The notes under the pieces are model-generated. The model made no database searches, was not told the DNA's origin, and saw only the letters and a list, made by a program, of their open reading frames with translations. Positions 8,433 to 17,160 of a stretch of DNA of 64,000 bases are shown here, one piece after another. How positions within the stretch are numbered: the first letter of the stretch is position 1; each line of letters begins with the position of its first letter. Source of the stretch: Mesorhizobium_L sp035547755 (GTDB lineage Bacteria; Pseudomonadota; Alphaproteobacteria; Rhizobiales; Rhizobiaceae); NCBI GenBank assembly GCA_035547755.1, contig DASZUG010000056.1, forward strand, positions 32,525 through 96,524, read 5' to 3'. Both the position numbers and the translations under genes were made by a program.

Positions 8433-9407
8433 ATGAAACGCATGCTCTTGAATGCCCTTCTCGCCACCGCGCTCGTGCTTTCCGCCAGCGTCGCTTCGGC
8501 GGCCGAGAAAGTCACCTATCTCTTCCCGGCGCCGGACTTCCTGCCCGCTTTCGCGCCTTTCCAGCTTGCCCTGCACAAGGGCTATTTCAAGGAGGCCGGC
8601 CTCGACGTGACGTTCCGCGTCGGCAAGGGCGGCGCCGATGTGGCGACGCAGGTCGCGGTCGGCAATGCCGATCTCGGCGGCGGCATCGGCGACACGCCGA
8701 TCATCGTGCGCGCCAACGGCCTCAAGATCCGCGGCGTGGCGCTTCTCGGCGGCCGCGGCCTGACGCAGCTTGCCTGGCGTGAGGATAGCGGCATCAAGGG
8801 ACCGGCGGATTTGAAGGGCAAAGCGATCGGCGTCCTCTCCTTCCAGGACACCACCTATTACAATCTTCTCGGCGTGCTCGCTTCGGCGGGGTTGAAGAAA
8901 TCAGACGTCAATATCGAGGCGGTCGGGGCCGGCGGCATCATCCAGCTGACCATCGCCGGCAAGCTGCAGGCGATGTCGGCCGTGCCGGAATGGATCGCCG
9001 CCGTCGAGGGCGCCGGCGTCAAGCTCGGCCAGATGCCGGTCGACAAGGTGTTTCCGGCGATGGCGCAGGCGATCATCGCCTCCGACAAGACGGTGAAGGA
9101 TCGGCCGAAGATGGTGAAGGGCTTTGTCGGCGCGGTGTTGCACGCCATCCGCGACATCGAAGTCGATCCCGCCAAGGCGGCGAAGGACTATGTCTCGTTC
9201 CTGCCGCAGCATAAGGGGAAGGAGGCCCAGATCGAGGCGATCCTGCGCGCCTATGACAAGGAAGTCTATCCGGAAGCCAAGGGCGAGCCCCTCGGTTCCT
9301 TCGATCCCGCCCGCATCGCCAAAGTGCAGAAATTCTATCTCGACGCCGGCATCGTCCGCACGGCGGTTCCGGTGGATGAGCTCTATACAAACGAGTTCGT
9401 CAAATGA
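8433..9407 (+). CDS. NMT1/SsuA-like substrate-binding protein
   Basis: A 324-residue protein with a classical Sec signal peptide (positive MKR start, hydrophobic core, cleavage after ASVASA). The mature domain shows the two-lobe NMT1 pattern: FAPFQLALHKGYFKEAGL near the N-terminus, then VAVGNADLGGGIGDTPIIV and DLKGKAIGVLSFQD. The ligand is unknown but presumably is the substrate of the oxygenase pathway encoded downstream. Its stop codon overlaps the permease start (ATGA). Confidence 0.88.
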   Translation: MKRMLLNALLATALVLSASVASAAEKVTYLFPAPDFLPAFAPFQLALHKGYFKEAGLDVTFRVGKGGADVATQVAVGNADLGGGIGDTPIIVRANGLKIRGVALLGGRGLTQLAWREDSGIKGPADLKGKAIGVLSFQDTTYYNLLGVLASAGLKKSDVNIEAVGAGGIIQLTIAGKLQAMSAVPEWIAAVEGAGVKLGQMPVDKVFPAMAQAIIASDKTVKDRPKMVKGFVGAVLHAIRDIEVDPAKAAKDYVSFLPQHKGKEAQIEAILRAYDKEVYPEAKGEPLGSFDPARIAKVQKFYLDAGIVRTAVPVDELYTNEFVK

Positions 9408-10243
9408 GCGGGGCCGTCGCGACCAAGGCAGGGGCAACCGTGACGGAGGAGCGGAAGGCATCGGCGCGGCCCGCGCCGGCGGCCCAGAAAAGCGTCCTCT
9501 TGGCGAGTCTCGTGCTCCTTCTCGCGGTTCTGCTTGCCTGGCAGTACCTGCCGACCGCGTTCGGCATGCCGAAATATATCATTCCGACGCTTGGCGACTG
9601 CCTCGCCGAACTGAAGCAGATGTGGGAGGTCGGATCGCTTCCCTCCCATATATTCTCGACGGCGCTCTACACGGTGCTCGGCTTCCTCATCGGCAGCGCG
9701 CTCGGCGCCGTCCTCGGCTACGTGCTCGGCATGTCCGAATTCCTGGAGAAGGTCCTGTCGCCCTATATCCTGGCGCTGCAGATCGCCCCGAAAGTCGCCT
9801 TCGCGCCGCTCTTCATCATGTGGTTCGGCTATAACGACATGCCGAAACTTCTGGTAACGGTGCTGATCGTCTTCTTCCCGGTGCTGGTGAACGTGCTGCA
9901 GGCGATGCGGACGGTCGACCGCGACCTCGTCAATCTCGCCCGTGCCTACAATCTGTCGCGCTGGGGCATCTTCCTCAAGATCGAGATGCCCTCGACCCTG
10001 CCGAACCTGATGGCCGGCCTGCGCATCGCCTCGACGCTTGCCGTGATCGGCGTGACGGTCGGCGAGATGGTGGGCGGCAATACGGGCCTCGGTTATCTGA
10101 TCTCCTATGGCAGCGGGCAGGCCGACGCCGCCATGGTGTTCGACGCGATCGTGCTTCTGACGCTGATCGGCTTCCTGCTTTATTCGGCGCTGGTGCGGAT
10201 CGAGGGACGCGTCCTCCATTATCTGCCGAGGGCGAACGGTTAG
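9404..10243 (+). CDS. ABC importer permease, SsuC/TauC type
   Basis: A 279-residue permease with an Ala-rich cytoplasmic N-terminus of about 35 residues, then six hydrophobic segments. The EAA-type loop is in LARAYNLSRWGIFLKIEMP, followed by TLPNLMAGLRIASTLAVIG and a VGEMVGGNTGLGYLI segment. The ATGA overlap with the binding-protein gene shows coupling. It completes the importer of operon 1. Confidence 0.9.
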   Translation: MSGAVATKAGATVTEERKASARPAPAAQKSVLLASLVLLLAVLLAWQYLPTAFGMPKYIIPTLGDCLAELKQMWEVGSLPSHIFSTALYTVLGFLIGSALGAVLGYVLGMSEFLEKVLSPYILALQIAPKVAFAPLFIMWFGYNDMPKLLVTVLIVFFPVLVNVLQAMRTVDRDLVNLARAYNLSRWGIFLKIEMPSTLPNLMAGLRIASTLAVIGVTVGEMVGGNTGLGYLISYGSGQADAAMVFDAIVLLTLIGFLLYSALVRIEGRVLHYLPRANG

Positions 10244-10283
10244 ACGCGGCCGGGCCTTTCACGAATTGGGAGAAGAGAAGATC

Positions 10284-11327
10284 ATGACGGTGATCGACAA
10301 GAAGGCGTTGATCGAGGAGCGGGTGAACAACGGCCTTCTCGGCCAATGGTATCCTGTGGCGAAATCGGTCGAGGTGAAGGGCTCCCGCCCGCATGGCGTC
10401 AAGACGCTTGGCCAGAAGCTCGTGCTTTGGCGGGGCGCCGACGGCAAGCTCAATTGCCTCGACGATTTCTGTCCGCATCGCGGCGCGCCGCTCTCCTTCG
10501 GCGAGGTACATGACGGCAATATAGGCTGCCGTTATCACGGCGTTGTCGTCGATGGCGATGGCGTCGTGGTGCGCGTGCCGGCCATGCCGGAATGCGCGCT
10601 CGAAGGCCGCAAGGCGGTGAAGGCCTACGAAGTGACGGAATCGAACGATTGCGTCTTCGTCTACATTCCCTCGGCCGAGCAGCCCAAGGCGCCGGAACTC
10701 GTTCTGCCGAAGGAAATGACCAGCGAGGAATGGACGGGATTCCTCTGCACCGCGCTCTGGGGAACGAATTACCGCTACGCGCTCGATAACCTCGCCGACC
10801 CGATGCACGGCTGCTACCTGCATGCGGAGAGCTTCACGCTCGCCTACGGGTCCAAGCAGGACCTCATGAAGCTCGACAAGACCGAGACGGGCTTCCGCGT
10901 GGAGCGCGTCGGCCAGGTCGGCGAGAATTTCGACTGGACCGAGTTCGAAGTCCACTCGGGCAATATGTTCTGCTTCCTCGATATTCCCTATCCGCCGGCC
11001 GCCGGTCCCGGCAGCTTCATGCGCATTCTCGGCTTCGTCCTGCCGGTCGATGCCCATCACTGCAAGGTCTTCTTCTGGCGCATGCGCAAGGTGACGGGCC
11101 TGGCGCGCGAAAGCTGGCGCTTCCTCTATCGCGCCAGGCTGGAGGCCAATCACTGGCATGTGCTGGAGCAGGACCGGGTGATGCTGGAAGGCATGCCGGA
11201 CGACGCCCGCAGGCGCGAGATGCTCTACCAGCACGATCTCGGCGTCAGCCGCATCCGCCAGATCCTGACGCGCGCCGCCAAGGTGCAGGTCGAGGCGGAA
11301 CTCGCCGAAAGCGAGGCCGCGGCGTGA
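10284..11327 (+). CDS. Rieske non-haem iron oxygenase, alpha-type subunit
   Basis: A 347-residue oxygenase starting at the ATG after GAGAAGAGAAG. The Rieske [2Fe-2S] ligands are C63/H65 (CPHRG) and C82/H85 (CRYHG). The mononuclear iron motif follows as D172, H175 and H180 in ADPMHGCYLH. The length fits the single-component, VanA/phthalate/carbazole-like class of ring-hydroxylating or demethylating oxygenases; no beta subunit is encoded nearby. Electrons probably come from the reductase and flavodoxin at 18.7-20.4 kb, since the operon has no ferredoxin. The substrate is unknown. Followed by a one-base overlap with an SDR gene. Confidence 0.92.
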   Translation: MTVIDKKALIEERVNNGLLGQWYPVAKSVEVKGSRPHGVKTLGQKLVLWRGADGKLNCLDDFCPHRGAPLSFGEVHDGNIGCRYHGVVVDGDGVVVRVPAMPECALEGRKAVKAYEVTESNDCVFVYIPSAEQPKAPELVLPKEMTSEEWTGFLCTALWGTNYRYALDNLADPMHGCYLHAESFTLAYGSKQDLMKLDKTETGFRVERVGQVGENFDWTEFEVHSGNMFCFLDIPYPPAAGPGSFMRILGFVLPVDAHHCKVFFWRMRKVTGLARESWRFLYRARLEANHWHVLEQDRVMLEGMPDDARRREMLYQHDLGVSRIRQILTRAAKVQVEAELAESEAAA

Positions 11328-12064
11328 TGCTGAAAGGCCGGACCATCCTGCTGACCGGCGCCGCGCGGGGTCTGGGCGCTGAAATCGCCCGCAGCCTCGC
11401 CGGCCACCATGCGCGCCTGATCCTCGCCGACATCGCCGAGGAGGAGGGGCGCAGGGCGGCCGCCGCGCTCGAAGCGGACTTTTTTCCCGTCGATCTCGGC
11501 GATCCCGATTCGGTCGCGGCGCTTGGCGAGGCTGTGGCGGAACGCAGCGGTGGCAGGCTGCACGGCCTGGTCAACAATGGCGCCATCGCCACCGGGATCG
11601 GCGGCATCGGTTTCGAGGACCTGGCGATCGACAGCTGGGATCAGGTGATGCGCGTCAATGTGCGCGGCACCTGGCTGATGACGAAAGCGGTGGCGCCGCT
11701 GTTGCGCGCGTCCGGCTCGGGCAGGGTGGTGAACGTCGCCTCCGACACCGCGCTGTGGGGCGCGCCGAAGCTTTTGTCCTACGTCGCCTCAAAGGGAGCG
11801 GTGATGGCCATGACGCGTTCGCTGGCGCGCGAGTTCGGGCCGGATCGCGTCGGGGTCACGGCGGTGGCGCCGGGCATATTGACCACCGAATCCACCGACT
11901 ACGTTCCCGAGGCGCGGCACCGGCTCTACGCGGAAGGCCGCGCCGTTCCCGGCCCGCAGACGCCGGGAGAGATCACCGATGTCGTGGCTTTCCTCCTGAG
12001 CGAGGGCGCGCTTTCCCTCACCGGGCAAATCCTGCCCGTCAATAACGGCTTCGTCTTCAATTGA
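11327..12064 (+). CDS. SDR family NAD(P)-dependent dehydrogenase
   Basis: A 245-residue short-chain dehydrogenase. The cofactor motif TGAARGLG is at residues 10-17, NNGA at about 84, and the catalytic Ser-Tyr-Lys is complete (VNVASD, then YVASKGAVM). The C-terminus ends LPVNNGFVFN. The start shares a base with the Rieske gene stop (TGATG). Placed directly after the Rieske oxygenase, it fits a cis-dihydrodiol or alcohol dehydrogenase that rearomatises or oxidises the oxygenase product. That assignment comes from gene order. Confidence 0.88.
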   Translation: MLKGRTILLTGAARGLGAEIARSLAGHHARLILADIAEEEGRRAAAALEADFFPVDLGDPDSVAALGEAVAERSGGRLHGLVNNGAIATGIGGIGFEDLAIDSWDQVMRVNVRGTWLMTKAVAPLLRASGSGRVVNVASDTALWGAPKLLSYVASKGAVMAMTRSLAREFGPDRVGVTAVAPGILTTESTDYVPEARHRLYAEGRAVPGPQTPGEITDVVAFLLSEGALSLTGQILPVNNGFVFN

Positions 12065-12072
12065 GGCATGGA

Positions 12073-12885
12073 ATGAGTTTGCAAGCACATCTCGTTGAAG
12101 GCATCGATTATCTGGAGCGCCCCGGCGCGCCTGGCGGCCCGGTTCTGCTGCTCCTTCACGGCATCGGGTCGAACGCGAATTCCTTTCAGCTGCTCTTCGC
12201 CGAACTGCCCGGCGATTGGCGCGTCATCGCATGGAACGCGCCGGGCTACGGCCGCTCCGAGCCGCTGCCATCCGACTGGCCGCTTGCCTTCGATTATGCC
12301 GAGGCGCTGCACCGGCTCATCACGGCGCTGAAGCTCGACCGCGTGCTTCTGGCGGGACATTCGCTCGGCACGCTGATCGGGGCGGCCTATGCCGCGGCCC
12401 ATCGCGACCGGGTGGTGCGGCTGCTTCTGGCTTCGCCGGCGCTCGGCCACGGGATGAGCCGCGGGTCATTGAGCCCGACCGCGCAGGCGCGGATCGACGA
12501 TTTGCACCGCCTGGGCGCGCCCGCCTTCGCCGCCGCGCGGGCGGCGCGGCTGGTCTACCGGCCGGAGGACAATTCCGGACTTGTGGCGCGCGTGCGCGAA
12601 GGCATGGGGCAGGTCAAGAGCCCCGGCTATGACGCTGCTGCGAGGATGTTGGCGTCGGGCCGACTGCTCGACGACGCGGCGCGGCTTTTCGTGCCGACCG
12701 ACGTGATCGTCGGCGCCGAGGATGTGGTGACGCCGCCGGATGGCGCGCGCCGCGTTCATGCCGCGCTGCGCGACGAGGCGCGGGGCACGCTGACGATCGT
12801 GCCCGATGCGGGCCATGCGATCTATCTACAGACGCCCGCCGCCTTTGCCGCCGCCCTGGGGGCGCTGGCGGAAACCGCCTGTTGA
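12073..12885 (+). CDS. Alpha/beta hydrolase, probable ring-cleavage product hydrolase
   Basis: A 270-residue alpha/beta hydrolase. It has the oxyanion HG motif (LLLLHGIGSNANSF), a nucleophile elbow AGHSLGTLIG, an acid in IVGAEDVVTPPD and the catalytic histidine in PDAGHAIYL. I chose the ATG at 12073 over an upstream TTG. The lid is short, as in C-C or ester hydrolases of the MhpC/BphD type. Its position between the Rieske-SDR pair and the extradiol dioxygenase gene supports hydrolysis of a meta-cleavage product, although an ester or enol-lactone substrate is equally possible. Confidence 0.82.
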   Translation: MSLQAHLVEGIDYLERPGAPGGPVLLLLHGIGSNANSFQLLFAELPGDWRVIAWNAPGYGRSEPLPSDWPLAFDYAEALHRLITALKLDRVLLAGHSLGTLIGAAYAAAHRDRVVRLLLASPALGHGMSRGSLSPTAQARIDDLHRLGAPAFAAARAARLVYRPEDNSGLVARVREGMGQVKSPGYDAAARMLASGRLLDDAARLFVPTDVIVGAEDVVTPPDGARRVHAALRDEARGTLTIVPDAGHAIYLQTPAAFAAALGALAETAC

Positions 12886-12904
12886 GTGCGATGGAGAACG
12901 ACCG

Positions 12905-13846
12905 ATGACCGATCTTGTCCGTGTCGGCAGCTTGCGCGGCATCATGATGCGCGGCCCGGGCCTGACCCAGACGCTGGGCTTCTACGAGGATATGTGGGGG
13001 CTGAGCCTCGCGCATAAGGAGGAGGGCGTGGCGCTGCTGCGCGGCACCGGCGGCGAGCCGTTCCTCTACGGGCTGAAGGACGGGCCGCTCTTCGGCATCG
13101 ACTATGTCCACTTCGCCATGCCCGACCGCGCTTCGATGGAAGCGCTCTATCAACAGGTGAAGGCCAAAAGCGCCTGCGTCGTCGGCGAACCGGCGCCGTT
13201 CGACGATTTCGCCGGCGGTTTCGGCTTCGAGATGCTCGATCCCGACAACCGCCGCCTGCGTTTCCGCACGGAAGCGAGGGAACTCGACGGGAAACCCGAC
13301 TGGGCCAAGCCGCGCAAGGTCAGCCATGTGGTCCTGAACACGCCGGACATGGAGGGCGTCCAGGCCTTCTACGAAACGGTTCTCGGCTTCCGCGCCTCGG
13401 ACTATTCGGCCGACCAGATGGTGTTCCTGCGCTGCAATTCCGACCACCATTCGATCGCGCTGGTGCGCGGCAATTATGCCAGCGTCAACCATGTCGCCTT
13501 CGAGATGCCGACCTTGGACGAATTCATGCGCGGCATCGGCCGCATGAAGCAGAAGGGCCATGTGCCGACCTGGGGACCCGGACGGCACGGGCCGGGCAAC
13601 AATCCCTTCGCCTATTTCGTCTCGCCGTCGGGTTTCGTCATCGAATTCACCTCCGAACTCCAGCAGATCGACGAGGCGATGCATGAGGCCAAGGTCTGGC
13701 CGCGCACCGATCCCGAGGCGATGGACCGCTGGATGACCGCCGGCCCGCCGACACCGGCGCAGCGCGCCGTCATGCAAGGCCGCCCCGACCCGGGCTTCCC
13801 CGAATTGCGCCGGCCGGAATTGCACCGAAACGGAGAAGCGGCATGA
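12905..13846 (+). CDS. Type I extradiol dioxygenase (VOC superfamily)
   Basis: A 313-residue protein with two vicinal-oxygen-chelate modules. The C-terminal module holds the expected Fe(II) ligands H141 (VSHVVL), H196 (VNHVAFE) and E247 (FVIEFTSE), and DHHSIALV at 180-187 matches the second-sphere histidine segment of BphC/HpaD-like enzymes. It should cleave a catechol-like ring next to the hydroxyls. The 60-residue C-terminal tail beyond the last ligand is longer than usual. It overlaps the next SDR gene by ATGA. Confidence 0.88.
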   Translation: MTDLVRVGSLRGIMMRGPGLTQTLGFYEDMWGLSLAHKEEGVALLRGTGGEPFLYGLKDGPLFGIDYVHFAMPDRASMEALYQQVKAKSACVVGEPAPFDDFAGGFGFEMLDPDNRRLRFRTEARELDGKPDWAKPRKVSHVVLNTPDMEGVQAFYETVLGFRASDYSADQMVFLRCNSDHHSIALVRGNYASVNHVAFEMPTLDEFMRGIGRMKQKGHVPTWGPGRHGPGNNPFAYFVSPSGFVIEFTSELQQIDEAMHEAKVWPRTDPEAMDRWMTAGPPTPAQRAVMQGRPDPGFPELRRPELHRNGEAA

Positions 13847-14634
13847 CCCATTACGGCTATGAGGGCCGCGTCGCGGTCGTCACCGGCGGGTCGTCGGGCA
13901 TCGGGCTCGAATGTGTGCGCACGCTTCTTGCCTCCGGCGCCAAGGTCGCCTTCTGCGCCCGGACGGCCGGCCGTCTCGACGACGTCGCCCATATGATGGC
14001 ACGCGATTTCGGCGAAGAGAACGTCTTTGCCGAAGCGCTTTCCGTGCTCGACGAAAAGGCGGTTGGGAATTTCGCCGCCGCTGTGAAGGAACGGTTCGGC
14101 GGCTGCGACCTGTTGGTCAATAATGCGGGGCAGGGGCGGCAATCGACCTTCGCCGATACGACGGACGAGGACTGGCGCGCCGAATACGAACTGAAGCTCT
14201 TCAGCCAGATCTATCCGATCCGCGCCTTCCTGCCGATGCTGCGCGCCGCCAAGGGCGCGATCGTGGCGGTCAACTCGCTGCTCGCCACTCAGCCCGAGCC
14301 GCATATGGTCTGCACTTCCTCGGCGCGGGCCGGCGTCCAGAACCTCGTCAAGTCGCTCAGCCTCGAACTTGCCCCCGACGTGCGGGTCAATTCGGTCCTG
14401 CTCGGCCTCGTCGGTTCGGGCCAGTGGACGCGGCGTTTCGCCGAACGGCAGGACCAGAGCCAGAGCCGCGCCGAATGGTATGGCGCGCTGGCGAAGCGCA
14501 AGGGAATCCCGCTCGGCCGCCTCGGCGACCCGGCGGAGGCCGCAGCGGCCATCGCTTTTCTCGGCTCGCCCGCGGCGAGCTACATCACGGGCGCCCATCT
14601 CGAGGTTTCGGGCGGCCTCTCACGCCATATCTGA
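13843..14634 (+). CDS. SDR family oxidoreductase with altered catalytic motif
   Basis: A 263-residue Rossmann protein with TGGSSGIG at residues 14-21 and NNAG at about 92. The usual Tyr-x3-Lys is absent: the equivalent segment reads HMVCTSSARAG, with Thr (or Cys) in place of Tyr and Arg in place of Lys. The upstream serine (VNSLLA) is kept. A similar 'TSxARAG' form occurs in other catabolic SDRs as far as I recall, so it may define a subfamily. The C-terminus YITGAHLEVSGGL is ordinary. The reaction is unknown. Confidence 0.82.
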   Translation: MTHYGYEGRVAVVTGGSSGIGLECVRTLLASGAKVAFCARTAGRLDDVAHMMARDFGEENVFAEALSVLDEKAVGNFAAAVKERFGGCDLLVNNAGQGRQSTFADTTDEDWRAEYELKLFSQIYPIRAFLPMLRAAKGAIVAVNSLLATQPEPHMVCTSSARAGVQNLVKSLSLELAPDVRVNSVLLGLVGSGQWTRRFAERQDQSQSRAEWYGALAKRKGIPLGRLGDPAEAAAAIAFLGSPAASYITGAHLEVSGGLSRHI

Positions 14635-14642
14635 GGCACGCC

Positions 14643-16316
14643 ATGAAGCAGGAAACCAGAATGCAGACCGGGACCGTCGGCGATTTCATCGCCCATTACC
14701 TGGCCGAGATCGGCGTGAGGACCGCCTTCGGCGTCATCTCGATCCACAATATGCCGATCCTCGACGCGATCGCGCGGCAGGGACGCATACGCTTCGTGCC
14801 GGCGCGCGGCGAGGCCGGCGCGATGAACATGGCCGATGCCTATGCCCGCGTCAGCGGCGAACTCGGCGTCTGCTTCACCTCGACCGGCACGGCGGCGGGC
14901 AATGCCGCCGGCGCGCAGGCGGAGGCGCTGACCGCCGGCAGCCCGGTGCTGCATATCACCAGCCAGGTTGATCTCGCCTTCGCCGACCGTGACCGCGCGG
15001 CTATCCATGACGTGCCGCGCCAGCCCGAAATGCTGCGCGGCGTGTCGAAGGCGGTCTTCCGCATCTGGGACGCGAACGGCGCGCTCGGCATGATGGCGGC
15101 CGCCTGTTCGGCGGCGTTGTCGGCGCCGACCGGGCCGGTCAGCCTCGAAATCCCGGTCGATGTGCAGCGCTCCGATGCACGTTTCCCGAACCGTATCCAT
15201 CTCCCGGTCAGGGTCATGCCGTCGGCCCCCGATACGGTGATCGACGAGATCGCGGCGCTGGTGGCGCGGGCGCGGCGGCCGCTTCTGTGGTTCGGCGGCG
15301 GCGCGCGCGGCGCGGGCGCGGAGGCGACGGAACTGATGCGGCGCGGCTTCGGCATCGTCACCTCGACCAATGGCCGCGCGATCGTCGCGGAGGATAATCC
15401 GGCAAGTCTCGGCGCCTTCAACATGACGCCCGAGGCGGTCGCGCTTTATGAGCGTTCCGACCTGATGATCGTGGCGGGTTCGCGGCTACGCGGCAACGAG
15501 ACGCGCAACAATGGCATGAAGCTGCCGACGCCGTTGATCCAGATTGACGCCGACGCCGCGCAGGGCGGCCGCAACTATCCCGTCGACATCTTCGCCCATG
15601 GCGATGCCGCCGATACGCTCAGCCGTCTGATCGAGCGTCTCCCCGGAAAGCTAGCGACAGACCCGAACCTTGCCTTCGATATCGCCACCGCGCGAGCCCG
15701 GTCCGAGGGGCGGATGCGCGACGCGATGGGGCCTTACCGCGTGGTCGCCGACGCACTGTCGGCGCGGGTCGCGGCGGGCGCTCACCCATGGGTGCGCGAC
15801 GTGACGATCTCGAACTCCACTTTCGGCAACCGCTATGTGCCGATCGCCGGGCCGCGCCTCGGCGTCCATGCGCTCGGCGGCGGCATCGGCCAGGGCGTGG
15901 CGATGGGGATCGGCGCGGCGCTCGGCTCGCCAGGACCGAAGGCGGTGGCGCTTCTCGGCGACGGCGGCGCCATGCTCGGCCTTGCCGAGATGATCACGGC
16001 GGTCGATACAGGCGCGCCGCTCGTCTATGTGCTGATGAACGACCAGGCCTATGGCGTCATCGAGAACATACAGGACGCGCAGTACGGTTCGCGCCGGCAT
16101 TATTCGAAGGTGGCCGTGCCCGATTTCGCCACCTTCTGCGCCTCGATCGGCATGCCGCATCGCAGGATCGCCTCCGTCGGGGCCTTCGCGGAGGCCTTCG
16201 ACGCGGCGATGGCTGCCGAGGGGCCGCAGGTCGTGGAAGTCGATATGTGCGCCATCGGCCCGTTCGGCGAGGCGTTCTCCGGCCCCCCGGCCGGCGCCGC
16301 GGGCAACAGGGAGTGA
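14643..16316 (+). CDS. Thiamine-diphosphate enzyme, acetolactate synthase-like
   Basis: About 557 residues with the three-domain ThDP architecture: a Pyr domain with the activating glutamate in ARGEAGAMNMADAYAR, a central domain, and a PP domain with the ThDP-binding GDGG...N motif (LLGDGGAMLGLAE to VLMNDQAYG). An alternative ATG lies at 14661 with AGGAAACC upstream. No separate small regulatory subunit is present, arguing against biosynthetic acetolactate synthase. A 2-oxo-acid decarboxylase or lyase is likely, passing an aldehyde to the dehydrogenase two genes downstream. Confidence 0.85.
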   Translation: MKQETRMQTGTVGDFIAHYLAEIGVRTAFGVISIHNMPILDAIARQGRIRFVPARGEAGAMNMADAYARVSGELGVCFTSTGTAAGNAAGAQAEALTAGSPVLHITSQVDLAFADRDRAAIHDVPRQPEMLRGVSKAVFRIWDANGALGMMAAACSAALSAPTGPVSLEIPVDVQRSDARFPNRIHLPVRVMPSAPDTVIDEIAALVARARRPLLWFGGGARGAGAEATELMRRGFGIVTSTNGRAIVAEDNPASLGAFNMTPEAVALYERSDLMIVAGSRLRGNETRNNGMKLPTPLIQIDADAAQGGRNYPVDIFAHGDAADTLSRLIERLPGKLATDPNLAFDIATARARSEGRMRDAMGPYRVVADALSARVAAGAHPWVRDVTISNSTFGNRYVPIAGPRLGVHALGGGIGQGVAMGIGAALGSPGPKAVALLGDGGAMLGLAEMITAVDTGAPLVYVLMNDQAYGVIENIQDAQYGSRRHYSKVAVPDFATFCASIGMPHRRIASVGAFAEAFDAAMAAEGPQVVEVDMCAIGPFGEAFSGPPAGAAGNRE

Positions 16317-16320
16317 TCCG

Positions 16321-17142
16321 ATGCGTCTGGCGCTGATCGGTTTCGGCAATATCGCGACCACGCTGCTCCGCCTGATGGTGGAGACGAAGCTTCGCCTCGA
16401 ACATCTGGCGGTGCTCGTCCTGCCCGAACAGGTCGGCGAGACGCGGGCGCGGATCGATACGAGTTTCGCCAACCTCGCCAGCGGTTTCGAGGTGGTGACG
16501 GATGCCGGCGCGCTTCTTGGCAGCAGGCCCGGCCTCGTCGTCGAATGCGCCGGGCATGGCGCCGTCACAGCCCATGTCCCACCCGTATTGCGGGCCGGCA
16601 CCAGCGTCGTCCTCGTCTCGATCGGTGCGTTGGCCGATGCCGTTCTGGAAAAGGATCTGCGAGCGGCGGCGCGTGACGGGAATGCGCGGCTGATCCTGCC
16701 GTCCGGCGCCATCGGCGGGATCGATCTCCTGTCCGCTCTCGGCGCGGCCGGCGGTCTCACGGTGCGCTATCGCGGCATCAAGCCGCCGCGCGCCTGGCTC
16801 GGCACGCCGGCGGAAACGCTGCTCGACTTGCCGGCATTGCGGGAGCCGAAAACCTTCTTCACCGGGACCGCGCGCGAGGCCGCCCGCGACTACCCGAAGA
16901 ATGCCAACGTCGCCGCGACGCTGGCTCTCGCCGGCGCCGGCTTCGACGCGACCGAGGTGGAGCTTACCGCGGATCCTGCCGCTCCCGGCAATATCCACGA
17001 ATACAGCGTCGCCTCGCCGCTGGCGCGCTATTCGATCCGTATCGAGAACCAGCCATCCGCCGGCAACGCCAAGACCTCCGTAACGACGGTCTACAGCGTG
17101 CTGCGCGAAATCCGAAACCATATCGGCCCGGTCGCCATCTAA
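16321..17142 (+). CDS. Aspartate dehydrogenase-like protein (NadX/DUF108 family)
   Basis: A 273-residue protein with an N-terminal Rossmann motif (LIGFGNIATTLLRL) and the C-terminal aspartate-dehydrogenase domain. Landmarks are LPSGAIGGIDLL, RDYPKNANVAATLALAG and NIHEYSV, whose histidine matches the catalytic residue. The family reversibly deaminates L-aspartate or makes iminoaspartate, but catabolic-cluster members may act on other amino or imino acids. Its presence suggests a nitrogen-containing intermediate. GGGAG precedes the ATG, and the gap from the ThDP gene is four bases. Confidence 0.85.
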   Translation: MRLALIGFGNIATTLLRLMVETKLRLEHLAVLVLPEQVGETRARIDTSFANLASGFEVVTDAGALLGSRPGLVVECAGHGAVTAHVPPVLRAGTSVVLVSIGALADAVLEKDLRAAARDGNARLILPSGAIGGIDLLSALGAAGGLTVRYRGIKPPRAWLGTPAETLLDLPALREPKTFFTGTAREAARDYPKNANVAATLALAGAGFDATEVELTADPAAPGNIHEYSVASPLARYSIRIENQPSAGNAKTSVTTVYSVLREIRNHIGPVAI

Positions 17143-17160
17143 GCTTCAGGGAGAAGACGA

